In this document: piece by piece, positions 12,182-23,450 of the stretch
How the letters are laid out: every line of letters begins with the position of its first letter
How positions within the stretch are numbered: position 1 is the stretch's first letter
The notes under the pieces: model-generated
What the model was told of the DNA's origin: nothing
Databases searched by the model: none
The model's input: only the letters and a program-made list of their open reading frames with translations
Assembly: GCA_022828595.1 (NCBI GenBank)
Contig: JAKGHH010000005.1
Span: forward strand, 61,189,655 to 61,253,654
From: Nelumbo lutea
Taxonomy: Eukaryota; Streptophyta; Magnoliopsida; Proteales; Nelumbonaceae
Reading direction: 5' to 3'
Length of the DNA: 64,000 nt
Translations under genes and position numbers: made by a program

Positions 12182-12371
12182 TGTAGAGTTACTTTTAAGT
12201 CATTCGTTTATTCTTTTTTTTTTCTTTTGTCTTTTACTATTTAAGCTGGCCATCCGTTATTGGGCGATGCTCTGCACCGTAACCCTTTGGACTGCGAGAA
12301 AGAATAGTTTTTTCTCCACTTTCTTCTTCCTTCCTTCTTGCTTTTTCTTCTTGTTGTTTTGCTTTGGTACG
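12182..12371 (+). repeat. 3' LTR of the copia element
   Basis: Starts TGTAGAGTTAC and ends GGTACG, where the 5' copy has GGTACA. About 30 bases shorter than the 5' copy because of indels. Followed by the target duplication AAGTT. Confidence 0.88.
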
Positions 12372-12478
12372 AAGTTCTCTTTTCTTTTCTTTTTTAGTTT
12401 GACATTCATTTAGTTGCTATATGATTACAACTGGTGCATATATAGCAACTAAATCCATTTCCTATCTTTGATCTAACC

Positions 12479-13290
12479 ATGTCAATGGTTATTCCCTTAA
12501 TTTCTTTTATGTCTTCCTCTCTTGTTCTTGTTCCTTTCCTTTAGCGGCAGGGTTTCTTCCACCTAAAGCTTCTCTTCATTGGGAACTTACACCAATTTAC
12601 GACAACTTCATCTCTTTACCGTAGGCTGCGCTAGCTTTCTATGAGATATATATGGTCTGCTTATGTCTCTGCAACTTGGTTCCAAACCAGCAGTGGGTGG
12701 TTTCTTCGATCAGGCCATCCTTTGTAATAGAAGCCGTCTTATGGAGGCCATGACATTGCTTTCAATTCGCACCCTACGGTGAATACTGGAGGGAACTAGA
12801 TGAGGAAGATACCTGTTACTGAGCTCTTCAGCACCAAGTGGGTCCAGTCCTATAGGTCCATAAGAGAGGAGGAGATTTTTCATTTTTCAATCGATCAAGC
12901 CAATTTCTCAATTATCTGCCTCTTTCACTCCTGTGAATTATATTTGACAGATGTGGCACTTGTTCTTACAAAGAACATCATCTGTAGGATTGCTTTCGGC
13001 AAGACATTCCAGCATGAAGGTTGGCACAAGGAAGCTCAAGCCTTGTTGCATCGTTAGTTTTGCTTTCGCCGATCATTTTCCATCTGCAGGGTGGGTGTTT
13101 GATATTCTCAGTGGACTAGATCGTAGGCTCGAGAGGAACTTTCAATGTTTGAATTTGTTTTACAATCAAGTCATTGGGGAGCATCTTGATCCCAAGAGGG
13201 CCAAGAGGCCCAAGCCTGAAAATTAAGGAAAACATCACCGACATCTTGCTTCGAACGCACAAGGATCAATCAGGCTCGGTGTATTTAAAA
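12479..13290 (+). pseudogene. CYP71-type cytochrome P450 pseudogene, copy A (exon 1 only)
   Basis: This stretch aligns from 5' flank to first intron with copy B at 26695: the shared ATCTAACCATGTCA start context, the proline-rich hinge region (CCACCTAAAGCTTCTCTTCATTGGGAAC), the FAPYGEYWREL block (about 12763-12795), ELFSTK.VQS, NIICRIAFGKTFQHE and FDILSGL.RRLERNFQ. Numerous stops and shifts break it from the first codons on. It keeps the PYGEYW segment that copy B has lost, so copy B was not its direct source in its present form. Sequence matching the start of copy B's first intron follows a (TA)n run at 13294-13334. No exon 2 (I-helix, heme loop) is found downstream, so the gene is also truncated. 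Confidence 0.85.
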
Positions 13291-13292
13291 GT

Positions 13293-13293
<1 letters not shown>

Positions 13294-13334
<41 letters not shown>
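13294..13334. repeat. (TA)n microsatellite at the pseudogene exon/intron border
   Basis: About 20 TA units. In P450 copy B the homologous splice donor reads GTATATATATT, so the run may have grown from the donor region. Confidence 0.85.
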
Positions 13335-13336
<2 letters not shown>

Positions 13337-13775
13337 ACTTTAGAAAATCTCTTTTGTGTTTTTATTTGTTCATTGTTTGTAATTATGATTTTTTTTCTTT
13401 TGCTTCTTTTTGTTACTCCCGGTGGGAAGGGTGCAAATATATATATTTAATGGATTATCCTTTCTACCCAAAAAAAAAAAAAAACTCACATAATAATTAT
13501 TTGTCATTTGCCAAAACAGGGGAAAATCGGATTCAAATAATCAAACCATTTAAATTATATTGTTGAAATCTACTAGTATTCAAAATAGAGTGAAGACTTA
13601 TACAATGACAAACATCTATATTAGTGTTTGGAGTATTCCGAACCTTTTGTGAAGTGTTCAGGTTGAAAATAGAAAGGTAAGAAATAACGTGCTGATTTTG
13701 GGTTCATGAATTATGGGCTAATAAAAATTAAAAAATAAATAATAAAAGTAAATAAATATTGGTATCAGAGATTTA
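13335..13775. other. P450 intron relic and AT-rich sequence
   Basis: The first 60 bases match the start of copy B's intron (ctctt.tgtgttttta...tgtttg). The remainder is AT-rich with no gene signal. Confidence 0.4.
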
Positions 13776-14034
13776 GGGCTGTTAGTTTGTTCTAAAGTCT
13801 GACATCTAAAAATACAATAATTACATTAAGAGGTATATTAGTATTGGTGATTTTTTCTTTTCTTTGACTGAATGCAGAAAATGCTGTTTGTCTTTTGGGG
13901 CATCATCGAAAAACAATAAGTTGTATGATTGCCTTTTAAAAGATAAGAAATAAGAAAAAACAAATAATCAACTTTCTCTTAAAGTTAAAAGATTCCTTTT
14001 AAGAGATAAGAGTTAAGAGGAAACAAACATGCCC
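13776..14034. mobile_element. Tourist-like MITE (PIF/Harbinger), copy 1
   Basis: Ends GGGCTGTTAGTTTG and, inverted, GGGCATGTTTGTTT, flanked on both sides by TTA (13773-13775, 14035-14037). GGGC-TGTT-GTTT termini with a 3-bp TTA/TAA duplication are characteristic of Tourist MITEs. Interior matches copy 2 (15889-16210) in inverted orientation, including the words TACATTAAGAGGTATATTAGTA. Confidence 0.85.
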
Positions 14035-15332
14035 TTAAAGTAACCATGGACTGTATTAAGTAAGGCATACATGGGAAGTGGGAACACCACCACTTGTGCA
14101 AAGAATAGGTGGCGTTCATTCAATGGGTCTACAGTAGAGTTAATAGCTCTAGGTCTATAGCAGATCGACTTTGAAGGCGAAACAAAGACTCATGTTGTAT
14201 AGAGCTGTATTGTAATCGATGGAGAGGTGCTTCAAGTCACCCAAACCCTCTGTTTGCAAATGAACTCTCTTATCTTTTAGGAAGGAATCGCCCGCTGCCA
14301 TTGATTATTTAAACCACTCTCTTGCAGTTGATAGATCACTCAGTCCCTCTTCTCTGCTTAGGGTAAATCCTTCTCTTTGCTAACAAAGAGGGTATCTCGT
14401 TTAGAAACATTAGTTGGTGAAACCCCTAATGGAGTATTTCGTTAAAAAATTGAATGGCATGCTTTATGGGCAATTGGGTATTTTCAAATAACTTAAAGCA
14501 ATAGAAGCTATGTTTAATAAGTAGTTAGTAAGAAGTATAGTTTATCCCAAAGGTCAAAGTAGTTAGTAAGACGTATAGTTTAATAGAACCTATGTTTAAG
14601 GTAAGGGAGGTTTAATTATTTACAAGTGTGTACCCGGGTGATGCATAGATTTTGTTAAGCAAATGTGATACAATAGAAAATATAAGAGTAGACAATTTTT
14701 TTTTTTTTTTATATATTTTCAATGTGACATTATCAATTGACACAATTATAGGGAAGGATTTATAATGTTTAAATTATATAATTTGTAGTTTATATAAAAA
14801 AACAATGTAGCTAATGTATAACAAGACAATACAATTCAATAATGAATGCATTATATATGTAAAAAAATGTACCTTAAATTCTCTATAATTTATGATAATG
14901 TTGAACCATATTGACTATCTTATCCTTGACATCAAACCTGTAACGTAAAAATTTTTTATGCATTAACTTCTTGACATTGAGTAAATTTTTATTAAACTTC
15001 TTAAATTACTCCTTATTAGTCATAAATTATTATTATTATTATTATATATTTTAATAACTATTAAAAACAAATTATTCAAAGTTATTACATATTTTTGTTA
15101 TTTAAATAATATTTATTTTTTAAATTATTTATATTTTATACTTATTTCCAATAACTATTAGATCTACTATATATATATATATATATTGTTTATGAGTTGT
15201 TTTTGAAATGATTTTATTTAGTTCAAAATTCAAATAAATTAGAATTAATTACTGATGAAGAAACAATATGAGTTTTATTTTATTTTTATCAGAAAGCAAA
15301 TCAAATAAAACATACAGAGCTAAATACAACAA
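14035..15332. other. Intergenic, strongly AT-rich
   Basis: 14035-14400 is of mixed composition with no recognisable frame. 14690-15250 is very AT-rich with poly-T and short AT repeats. Nothing coding or structured stands out. Confidence 0.4.
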
Positions 15333-15845
15333 TTAAGAACTAGCCAAGTCTTGGTTAGGTAAGAATTGGATCCATTCTCGCGAATCTTTAAGAAACAACC
15401 CAAAGTCCTTTAGCCCTCTTCTAGCCAACTCTTGGGCTACCATATTTCCACACCTAGCAATATGCATGAAACAAGTAGAAAGTCAAGCTGTACACATGAG
15501 AATGTCCAAACACAAAAAGTTTGCATCCAGCGTCAAGTCAACTTTCCTTACATTCAGAGCTTGGACTAGAGATAAACTGTCTATTTCCACCAAAATAGTC
15601 TTGTCCTTAAAGCTGTTCAGAATTTTCGGGCTTCTTAAAGATGCTAGTGCTTTTGCTTGAATAGGCGAGGCAACTCTAGATTTTCCAAAAACAACTATTA
15701 GCACCGTTTCAGAATAATCCCTTAGAACAACTCCAAACCCAGGGACTCCTGGGCGCAAAAAGCTTACATCCACATTTAATTTAAGAAGATTTGGCTTTGG
15801 CGAAAAAAAAAGAGAGGTTTCGATCCATGCTAGAACTAGCCTCAA
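15333..15845 (-). pseudogene. LINE-type RNase H (RVT_3) domain relic
   Basis: The minus strand reads WIETSLFFSPKPNLLKLNVD, then GFGVVLRDYSETVL, AKALASLRSP, ILVEIDSLSLVQALN, one in-frame stop, then CGNMVAQELARRGL and REWIQFLP. This order (KLNVD, G-x-G-VV-RD, E-x-A, V-x-DS, N-x-x-A-x-x-LA-RG) is the RNase H-like domain found at the C-terminus of plant L1-type LINE proteins and derived genes. The usual catalytic Asp in VDGA-type motifs is VDVS here and the AE motif has become AK. No RT lies upstream on the minus strand, so it is an isolated, dead 3' fragment. AT-rich DNA follows its stop. Confidence 0.75.
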
Positions 15846-15888
15846 ATTCAGGTGTAGGCTTTGGTAGTAGAAATTACAAAAATAGTAA

Positions 15889-16210
15889 GGGTCTGTTCGT
15901 TTCCTCTTAACTCTTATCTCTTAAGAGGAATATTTTAAATTTAAGAGAAAATTGGTTGTTTGTTTCCTCTTATCTCTTATCTCTTAAAGTGTAATTATAC
16001 AACTTTTTGTTTTCCAATGATACCCTCAAAAAGACAAACAAAAACTCTCATATATGGGGTTAAAATGGATATTTGATAGTTTTCAGAATTCAGAACAACA
16101 TTCTTTGCATTCAGAGTTCAGAGGAAAGAAAAATTCATCAGTACTAATATACCTCTTAATGTAATTATTACACTTTTTGATGTTAGACTTCAGAGCAAAT
16201 GAACAAACCC
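15889..16210. mobile_element. Tourist-like MITE, copy 2 (inverted relative to copy 1)
   Basis: Ends GGGTCTGTTCGTTT and, inverted, GGGTTTGTTCATTT. Perfect 3-bp duplication TAA at 15886-15888 and 16211-16213. It is the same family as the element at 13776, about 60 bp longer in the middle. Confidence 0.85.
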
Positions 16211-16489
16211 TAAGTTGGAGGTTTAGAGTGGATGTCTCGAGATATGGACTTTGACAATCAAGTTCGTAGATGCTAAACTGTCTAGGGTGATAAAGGAAGC
16301 AAGAGCCAAGAGGAGGAACCAAAATGCAATAAATTCTTTCAGGCGATGACAACGTACCCAATACCTCTATATATGGCTCGTGGCTTGGTTAGAACGTGGT
16401 GTGAAGTGTGAGCTAAGTGGCTCATCTTAGTAGGCACGGGTATGTTGATGGCAGCACGTCCGCCATTCTTGGGGCACGTTCACAATCCG

Positions 16490-16636
16490 GAATAGGATCT
16501 GCTCTTCACACTTGGGCACCTCACATGCACATCCACCATGCATTTGGAACACCTCCTATGAAAAATAACTTATAATTACGAGAGATATTTCCAATGTATG
16601 GTAGGAGGCACCCTTTGTGAGAAGCAAATCTGATCT
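16490..16636. mobile_element. Palindromic long-TIR MITE (family P), copy 1
   Basis: Left arm GGATCTGCTCTTCACAC...CATGCACATCCACCATGCAT; right arm is its degenerate reverse complement ending GTGAGAAGCAAATCTGATC. The two arms meet at a short AT-rich centre. Same family as 16641, 35733, 36008 and 57678. Confidence 0.75.
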
Positions 16637-16640
16637 CCCG

Positions 16641-16806
16641 CATGGATCTGCTCCTCACATAGGGTTCCTCACACCGACCTCACATGCATATCCTATCATG
16701 CACTAGGAACATCTCCCATACTTATAAGTTATTATTCGTGGAAGATGTTCCCAATGCACGGTGGATATGCCTGTGAGGCACCCATCTGTGAGAAGCAGAT
16801 CCCGTT
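16641..16806. mobile_element. Palindromic long-TIR MITE (family P), copy 2
   Basis: Begins CATGGATCTGCTCCTCACAT and ends GTGAGAAGCAGATCCCG. The arms pair over about 75 bp. It lies only a few bases from copy 1, in tandem. Confidence 0.78.
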
Positions 16807-16969
16807 CCCAATCCATGGACTGGACGACCTTGTAACTACTTCCCCACAAAGTGGGGAGGTAGGATATCAACACCACCATGTGGGCATTTATGCTTGCATA
16901 AGGTGTAGGTCAGCCCCTTTGTGTTGATGTCTGAGATAAAAGCTAGTTGGGAGCAAGCATTGAGTGACT

Positions 16970-17150
16970 GGGTCCAGAATACAGAGTCCAGATCACCTGC
17001 CCATGAGGACTCTGTCCACGTTTGTTGTAGTCACACATGAAGAATACTCCTGCCCACGAGATGTTCCCAATTCAAGGGGGGTAAGTGCGTATTGTGGGTA
17101 GGCGTGGGCAGAGTTCTTGTGGGCAGGAGACCCGGAGTCCAGAATACATT
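16970..17150. mobile_element. Second foldback element (family Q)
   Basis: The arm GTCCAGAATACAGAGTCC...CCTGCCCATGAGGACTCTGTCCACG is mirrored by CGTGGGCAGAGTTCTTGTGGGCAGG...GGAGTCCAGAATACATTCC. Different sequence from family P; no coding content. Confidence 0.65.
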
Positions 17151-18889
17151 CCTTGACCCATTCTATGTTGGAGGTTGAGTGTTACTCAGACTGCTATTTA
17201 AGCGAGGTCCTGTCATGTGCTGTGACGAAGTGGCATAAATTGTTCATGTTGCCACGTGTTGAAATGTATTTGGAGGGTATATCGTCTTGTCCCCTATCAA
17301 TTACTATTTTTAATAAATGAATATATATGTATATATATATATATATTTAAATTTTAATTATTTAAAAAATTCAGGTAATGTAGTTTATTAATTTATCTAG
17401 TGATTATCCAATGATATTATTATTATGGAATTCTTCTTCTTATTATTTTTATAATGATATAAATAGTATTACAAGTTATTATTTCTATTTAATAACTATT
17501 AATTATTAACAAACTTTAAAATAATTAGGGTTATTTGAGGATTTATTTATTTAATTTACATATTAGTTAATTAAACTAATTAATAGTTTTTATTTAATAT
17601 AGTAAATTAATAATAAACTGTGCTATACATGGTTTATGCAGAGCTGGGGCAAAGCTGATAGGAGATCCAGGTCAACGTAAACCTGTTTACAACATCTTCA
17701 CCCTGACGCTAAAACATGGGTTTTCTCATTCCAAGCCTATATACAGCTTTTATACCATCTATCGGAATTCAAATAAAATTATAAGGAAATTACAGTTGTA
17801 CCCAGGTTCTTGCTCACTTGAAAAGCGTGAGTCTTTTAATTTGGAAGATGCATGCAAGTAGCAAACTGAGATGCTGAAAACAATTGTCCAAGGCTTGTCC
17901 TACATACACCTGAGTTGAGTATTCAATAAACAAAAAACCAAGTGAAAAACCATAAAATCCAAGATGATTAACAAAACTTAAAGCTTTGAAAATGACGTTT
18001 ATTTCAGAAACGTGAGACCAACCATATATGTGATCTGTAAACAACAAAAGAAGTTAAGGTGTGGGACTGACCACCTCAGAATGAACGTTGAGAAACTTAA
18101 GATGTTTTGGAAGCTATTCTCGCTCACTACAATTACAAAAGTTCAAAAGCTTCAATGGATGAGGGAAAAATGGGGTTTCTAGGTAGGGTAGGGCGAGAAA
18201 GTTGCTGTGGCGAGTCAGCTAGGATTTTAAGAAGGCCAAATTAAAGGTTTGGATTCCAAGCATATATATAGCCATAGCCATAGGTGGTTGGTGCCTTGGT
18301 GGGAGACGTCTTGGAAACCAAAACATTTCTCGTTTGTCATTGTCAGGGGAGGTTTAAGTAATTTAACGATTAGGTTTCTTAAATTCTATATCATAATCAT
18401 GTCCATTTTATAATTACACTAGTTATATATATATTTTCCTTTGCAATCATATTAATTATAGATAGCTCATATTGATTCCTTTCCTTTCCTTTCCTTTCCT
18501 TTGCTAGTTCTACCTAATGTTGGTGTTTTAAGATATATTGGATCGACCTACATTGGACAATTGGACCATAAAATCGGGAAACCATAACTCTCAATAATTT
18601 AATTTCTATGTCGATCACTACCATAATCTGTCTGTCATTTACGAGTTGACATCGGCACCCCACCCCACAGGGTGCGTCACACAGCACATCCCAAATTCCC
18701 AACCAGTATCTTCCTTTCAACAACAGAAGTAAGATCAGAAGATATGGTGGTTGGGATATCCTTTCATAAACTTGAATTCATAATCTGTGGCGATTTATAG
18801 GGCATAGTCGAGTTTTATGTGCAAAAGATCCCATCACAGTAGGATCATAGCATCTATTATGCAATCTAGAAGAGTGCTCTCAAAATCGG
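17151..18889. other. Intergenic region
   Basis: AT-rich 17.3-17.65 kb; a (TTCCT)n run at 18476-18503; otherwise unremarkable. A minus-strand frame at 17814-18047 is preceded by an acceptor-like TTTACAG and, further up, by a TATATATA motif near 18262, but its peptide is not recognisable. Confidence 0.35.
18476..18503. repeat. (TTCCT)n pentanucleotide repeat
   Basis: Five and a half TTCCT units in a row. Confidence 0.85.
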
Positions 18890-20597
18890 ACCGGATGTAC
18901 AAAGACATGTCAAAGAACTCAGTAGAACTCATATACCTAGTGTGTGTTTTTTGATGGAGACTAAAACAAATGTGGAGAGATCAAACATAATTGCTAAATC
19001 TTTCCATTTTGATGATTTTTTGCTTTTTGATTCAATAGGGTTTTCAGGAGGTTTATGGATTTTTTGGAACAAAAATTTATGTAATCTTCAAGTTATTTTC
19101 TCTAATGAAAGAATGATCCATGCTTTTGTGACTGAGATTGAATCCAATAAATCTTGCTTCTTTACCTTTGTTTATGCAATTCCAAGTAAATTTGAACAAA
19201 GATATGTTTGGGATTAGTCAAATTCAAATTCAAGATTTTAATTCATTTAGGAAAAGAGGATAAGAGAGGGAGTAGTGATGTTTGAATCAGTCAAATTCAA
19301 GATTTTACTAATGTTATTGATGATTGTAATCTTATGGATTTAGAGTTGAAAGGTCTTCAATTTACTTGGAAAAATAAGACCACATGGGAATGCTTAGATT
19401 GGGCTCTTGTTAATGAGGCTTGGAGGGAGATGTTTCCTAATGCTTGCCTCACCAGTCACCAATCTCCCATTCTTAGCTTCTGATCACACCCCCTCTTACT
19501 TAATACGGATTCCATGTCTACTTGTAGACCAAAACCATTTTTGAATCCGTGTGGTGTTTAGATCCAGATTTAGAGACAACTACCAAAATGACTAGAGCTA
19601 TGCAATTTGTAAGGAAGAGAAATAATTTAGTTCATGTCCTTAGAGAGTGGAATAGGGATAAATTTGGAAATATATTCAAAAGGAAAGCAGATATTATGAA
19701 GAAACTGGAGCAAGTGCAACAAAAACAAGTTGGTGTTAGTGAATAATATTCTCAAAATAGAAGAGGCATACTGGGCCGAAAAATCTAGAATTGATTAGAT
19801 GAAGCTAGGGGACAAAAACAACATTCTTTTTTCATACAATGGCTACCATAAGAAGGGATAGAAATAGGATGGTGTATATTAAAGATGATGAAGGAAATGT
19901 GGTTAATGATCAAAATGAAATTTCTGATTTTTCTTTTGCAATAAATTTGATAAAAGATTTCATTCCGAGGGTACTAGAAATATTGATGAAGTCATTAGTG
20001 GTATCAAGTCCACTAAAAGTGATGACTAGAATAATGAGATAAGTAGAGATATTATTGATGAGGAGATTTTTATTGCCCTTAGTTCTATGAAAGATCTTAA
20101 AGCGTTGGGCCAGCTAGTCTTAATGCTTTATTTTTCAAAAAATATTGGATGATAGTTAAGGACTCAGTTTGCAAAGTGGTGAAATCTTTCTTTTATTCAG
20201 GAAAGTTATGTAAGATTTTTAATAAAACCTTCATTTCTCTTATTTTGGAAAAGATAAACCTTGAGTATGTGGACAACTTTAGACCTATAAGTTAGTGTAA
20301 TGTCATCTATAAGATCATTTCAAAAATTATGGTCAATAGAAACAAACATTTGCTGGACAAAATTATTTTTCCTTTTTAGAGTGCTTTTGTGTCTAATAGG
20401 CAAATTAATGATAACATTCTAATTGCACATGAGATGATTCATTTCATGATGAAGAAGTAGGGTAGAGTGGGGGTAATGACTTGTAAGATTGATATGGAAA
20501 AAGTTTATGACAGGTTGGAGTGGGAATTTATTGAGAAAGTGTTGAGAAAATTTGGTTTTCATGATAGATGGGTGTGTTGGGTTATGGAATGTATTAA
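18890..20597 (+). pseudogene. L1-type LINE relic: endonuclease and partial reverse transcriptase
   Basis: The start resembles the endonuclease N-terminus of plant LINEs (ELSRTHIPSVCFLMETKT at about 18917-18970, then SGGLWIFWNKN). Next come LMDLELKGLQFTWKNKT (about 19332-19382) and LVNEAWREMFPNA, a linker region (REWNRDKFGNIFKRKADIM), and RT motifs FRPIS.CNVIYKIISKIMVN (about 20278-20340), SAFVSNRQINDNILIAHEM (about 20378-20436) and KIDMEKVYDRLEWEFIEKVL (about 20490-20545). It ends abruptly after WVCWVMECI at about 20597, before the catalytic YADD of RT. RNase H and poly-A tail are missing. Many frameshifts and stops make it non-functional. The 3' cut coincides with the start of the SINE-like repeats, so it may have been broken by a later insertion or deletion. 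Confidence 0.85.
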
Positions 20598-20604
20598 ACA
20601 CTCC

Positions 20605-20822
20605 CCACACAACCCCACACCGATAAACACTCCCTAGATTCAATCTCAAGTCTTTACTGCACTCAATAGGAGATCTTATCAACTAATCGGTTGTCATTTT
20701 ATAACTAGTGAGGATTGCCCATCCCCCAAACTGATAAACATCTCCGGGATCCAATCTCAAATCTCTGCTATAATCTCAGCAGTAAGACTTACCAATCAAT
20801 TGGTTGTCATTTTGCACGACTA
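20605..20822 (-). repeat. Two tandem tRNA-related SINE-like repeats
   Basis: Two roughly 100-bp blocks share CCGATAAACA/CTGATAAACA, GATTCAATCTCAAGTCTTTA / GATCCAATCTCAAATCTCTG, then AGGAGATCTTATCAACTAAT / CAGTAAGACTTACCAATCAA and GGTTGTCATTTT. Read on the minus strand, TTGGTAAG and a GATTTGAGATTGGATC stretch sit where box A and box B of a tRNA-derived promoter would be. A related block lies at 49862-49994. The tRNA origin is an inference from box spacing. Confidence 0.45.
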
Positions 20823-22867
20823 TATTTTCTTTTTAATCGATATAGTGAATGCAACTTTAGAGGTTTTGAAGCAGGTCAAGTAAGTAAACAGAGTTTTGGT
20901 TTATGGTTGTAGTTATTACCTTTTCGGTTTTGCAATTAAATAAAGTATAAACATTGAATAAAAAACGTAAATGGAATCGAATACCTACTTTATTGGTGCA
21001 TTGGTTTCTTTGACCCACTATCTAGGTCAAGAAGGAGAGGTAGTTGCAAAGATTCCAAAATTCCATCTCTATTTCTTAGACCCAAAGGGAAGAATTGAGG
21101 TTGGCTTCGAATATATGTATATAAAAAAGAAGCTGGCTCCGATATGACATTGGAGATAGATAGTCAAATCTATCAAATAAAATTAGTTAGTCTATGTCAG
21201 CATGTCTTTAAGAAAGACATTAGCTATTGCTTATGTTGATTAGATTAATAAAGTTGTATACTATTAGAGAGAGACATTTAGGTTTTCTAAGGCTTCTTAT
21301 TTTAATGCATGTTATTGTTACATTTAAGAAAGACATTTTAAGAGAGAGAGAGAGAGAGTAGTAATATAAATATGTTGAGATTAAACAATCAAAAAACTAT
21401 TAATTTAGAAATCCACTAAACTTTCACTAAAAATAAATATTAACAAAAGTTAGTAAGTATTAAAAATGTGTTTCAATTCCACTTAAAAGTCAAAGTTAAT
21501 AAATGCTAACAAAAATAAAAATTTTAAATATAAAAATATTAAATTATAGTGTTAATAATAATATTAGAAAAATAATGAGATGAGACCTTTATTGTGCATA
21601 ATGAATTCATTAAAAATGATAAAAATTAATAAAAGTTTAAAATGAGGAACCCATTTTATTAACAATATTTTATTGCAAAATTACTGAATAATAATGAAAA
21701 AATACCAACAATTAATTAACAATAAGGAATTTAAATATCAAAATAGTAATTGATAGTTTTAATAATATTATTAGATAACTTTGTATTAATGAATTTTTAA
21801 TTAATTAATAATTTTTATGAGTTGATAGCTTTATTGTGCATAATGAACTCGTTAAAAATGATAAAAATTAATGAAATTTGAAAATGTAGAACATGTTTTA
21901 TTTACAGTATTTTATTGCAAAATTACAGAATAATAATGAAAAAATACCAAAAATTAATTAAAAATCCAGAAATTTCTGAAAAACCTAAACATAATTAAAT
22001 TAATAAAAATAATTAAAAATAGTTAAAATTAACAATATTTTATTTTAATAAGGTCATTTACTAAAAATAATTAAAAGTATAATTAATAGTATTTATTAAT
22101 TACAAAATACTAAAAATTATTAAAAAAATACCCAAGCCAGAAATTATTGAAAAATATTCATGCAAAAATTACTAAATAATAATGAAAAAACACCAAAAAA
22201 TAATTTATAAACCAAAAATTCTGAAAAACCTAAAGCTAATATAAAAATAAATAAGAAATTAAATTAATTGTATTTTCTTAGAAAAATACTGAATAATAAT
22301 GAAAAAATATTGTATTTTAATTATTGATAATGATATAATTAACAATAATTATTTTTAAATTATAATTAAAAGTAATTGTAATTTAAGCCATAAATAGTAG
22401 AAAAATACATTTAATTACCAAAAAGTTATATTTAATTACCAAAAAAATATATTTAATTAGTTTTAACCAAGAAATTAGCAATACTTTTGAAAATATGAAA
22501 ATTTCTAGAAATTACTATATTTTAAATAAATACAATAATTTAATAATTATAATATTATAATAGCTAACAATATTTTAATAATTAATAATAAAAAGTAACA
22601 GATCATTTATAACTTAACCTAGCCCAATTAGATCTATAAACTTGTAAGCTCAAGCAATTATTTTCTTTTGAGTTAGTTCTAACTGAGATATGCACCATGC
22701 CCACACATTATTAGGAATAATTAGTTTCGATGTCTAATTCGGCATCAAACTTTTGAAGCCCAATGATGGTTTTAGCGGATAGGGCCCAAGCTAAACAACC
22801 CCTAAAAATCTCAACTTGGAAGTTATGTGCATATATGATAAAGATTATTATAATATTTAAATAACAA

Positions 22868-22898
<31 letters not shown>

Positions 22899-23450
22899 AG
22901 TGTTATATATTTTTTATTACTATACTAGAATTAAATAAAAAATTTAATTTATAAAAAATCATAGTTTTATAATTAACACAAGCCACTTTATCAACAGAAA
23001 ATGTGCAAGCCCGAGCCCGAGCCCAGCCCTTATATGAAGCCCGAAGCCCAATTTGTACACAAAATGTCTTATTTTTAGTATATTTTTATGAACTAATATT
23101 ATATTAATTCAGTAATAATTTAATAAATTAATAAAAAAATTTATATTTGGTAATAGTATTTATTAATAATTTAAGACGCATATATATATATATATATAAT
23201 ATTCATTATATATAACATAAGTACCTTTTTATATATGTAATAGTATCGGGTTGGGCTTAGGCCCGGGCTAGGCTTATTTGAGAAAGCTTGAGCTCGAGCT
23301 CACATGCTTGGAATTTTGTCCAAGCCGGAAACCTGGGTCGTTGAGCTACCCGGCCCATGAATAGGTCTAATTGTATATATAAACAATTGTATACATCTAA
23401 AATTATATGAAATAAAAATTTAAACATCTTTTTCAATTTTTTTTTTAAAT
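20823..23450. repeat. AT-rich field with degenerate tandem repeats
   Basis: Words such as GCAAAATTACTGAATAATAA and ATTGTGCATAATGAA recur (21594 and 21834, about 240 bp apart; further copies near 22168 and 22283), suggesting an eroded tandem repeat between about 21.4 and 22.6 kb. (GA)n at 21342-21358 and (AT)n near 22870 and 23180. A GC-rich block with AAGCCCGAGCCCGAGCCC and GGGTTGGGCTTAGGCCCGGG at 23005-23280 looks like terminal sequence of a hAT-type MITE. No genes. Confidence 0.5.

Larger units (their letters stand above)
6825..12376 (+). mobile_element. Ty1/copia LTR retrotransposon, structurally complete, inactive
   Basis: The element spans 6830-12371 and is flanked by a perfect 5-bp target duplication AAGTT (6825-6829 and 12372-12376). 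In order it has 5' LTR, a PBS of the initiator-Met-tRNA type, gag with zinc knuckle, protease, integrase, reverse transcriptase, RNase H, polypurine tract and 3' LTR: the copia order, with integrase before RT. The two LTRs differ by indels and substitutions and the coding region carries many stops and frameshifts, so the insertion is not recent. A hAT element sits at the LTR/PBS junction (7057-7604). The insertion lies immediately upstream of a decayed P450 copy. Confidence 0.92.

Noticed and set aside
17814..18047. Minus-strand frame preceded by a possible acceptor and an upstream TATATATA
   Set aside because: The peptide is not recognisable and the apparent promoter is not distinctive in AT-rich DNA.
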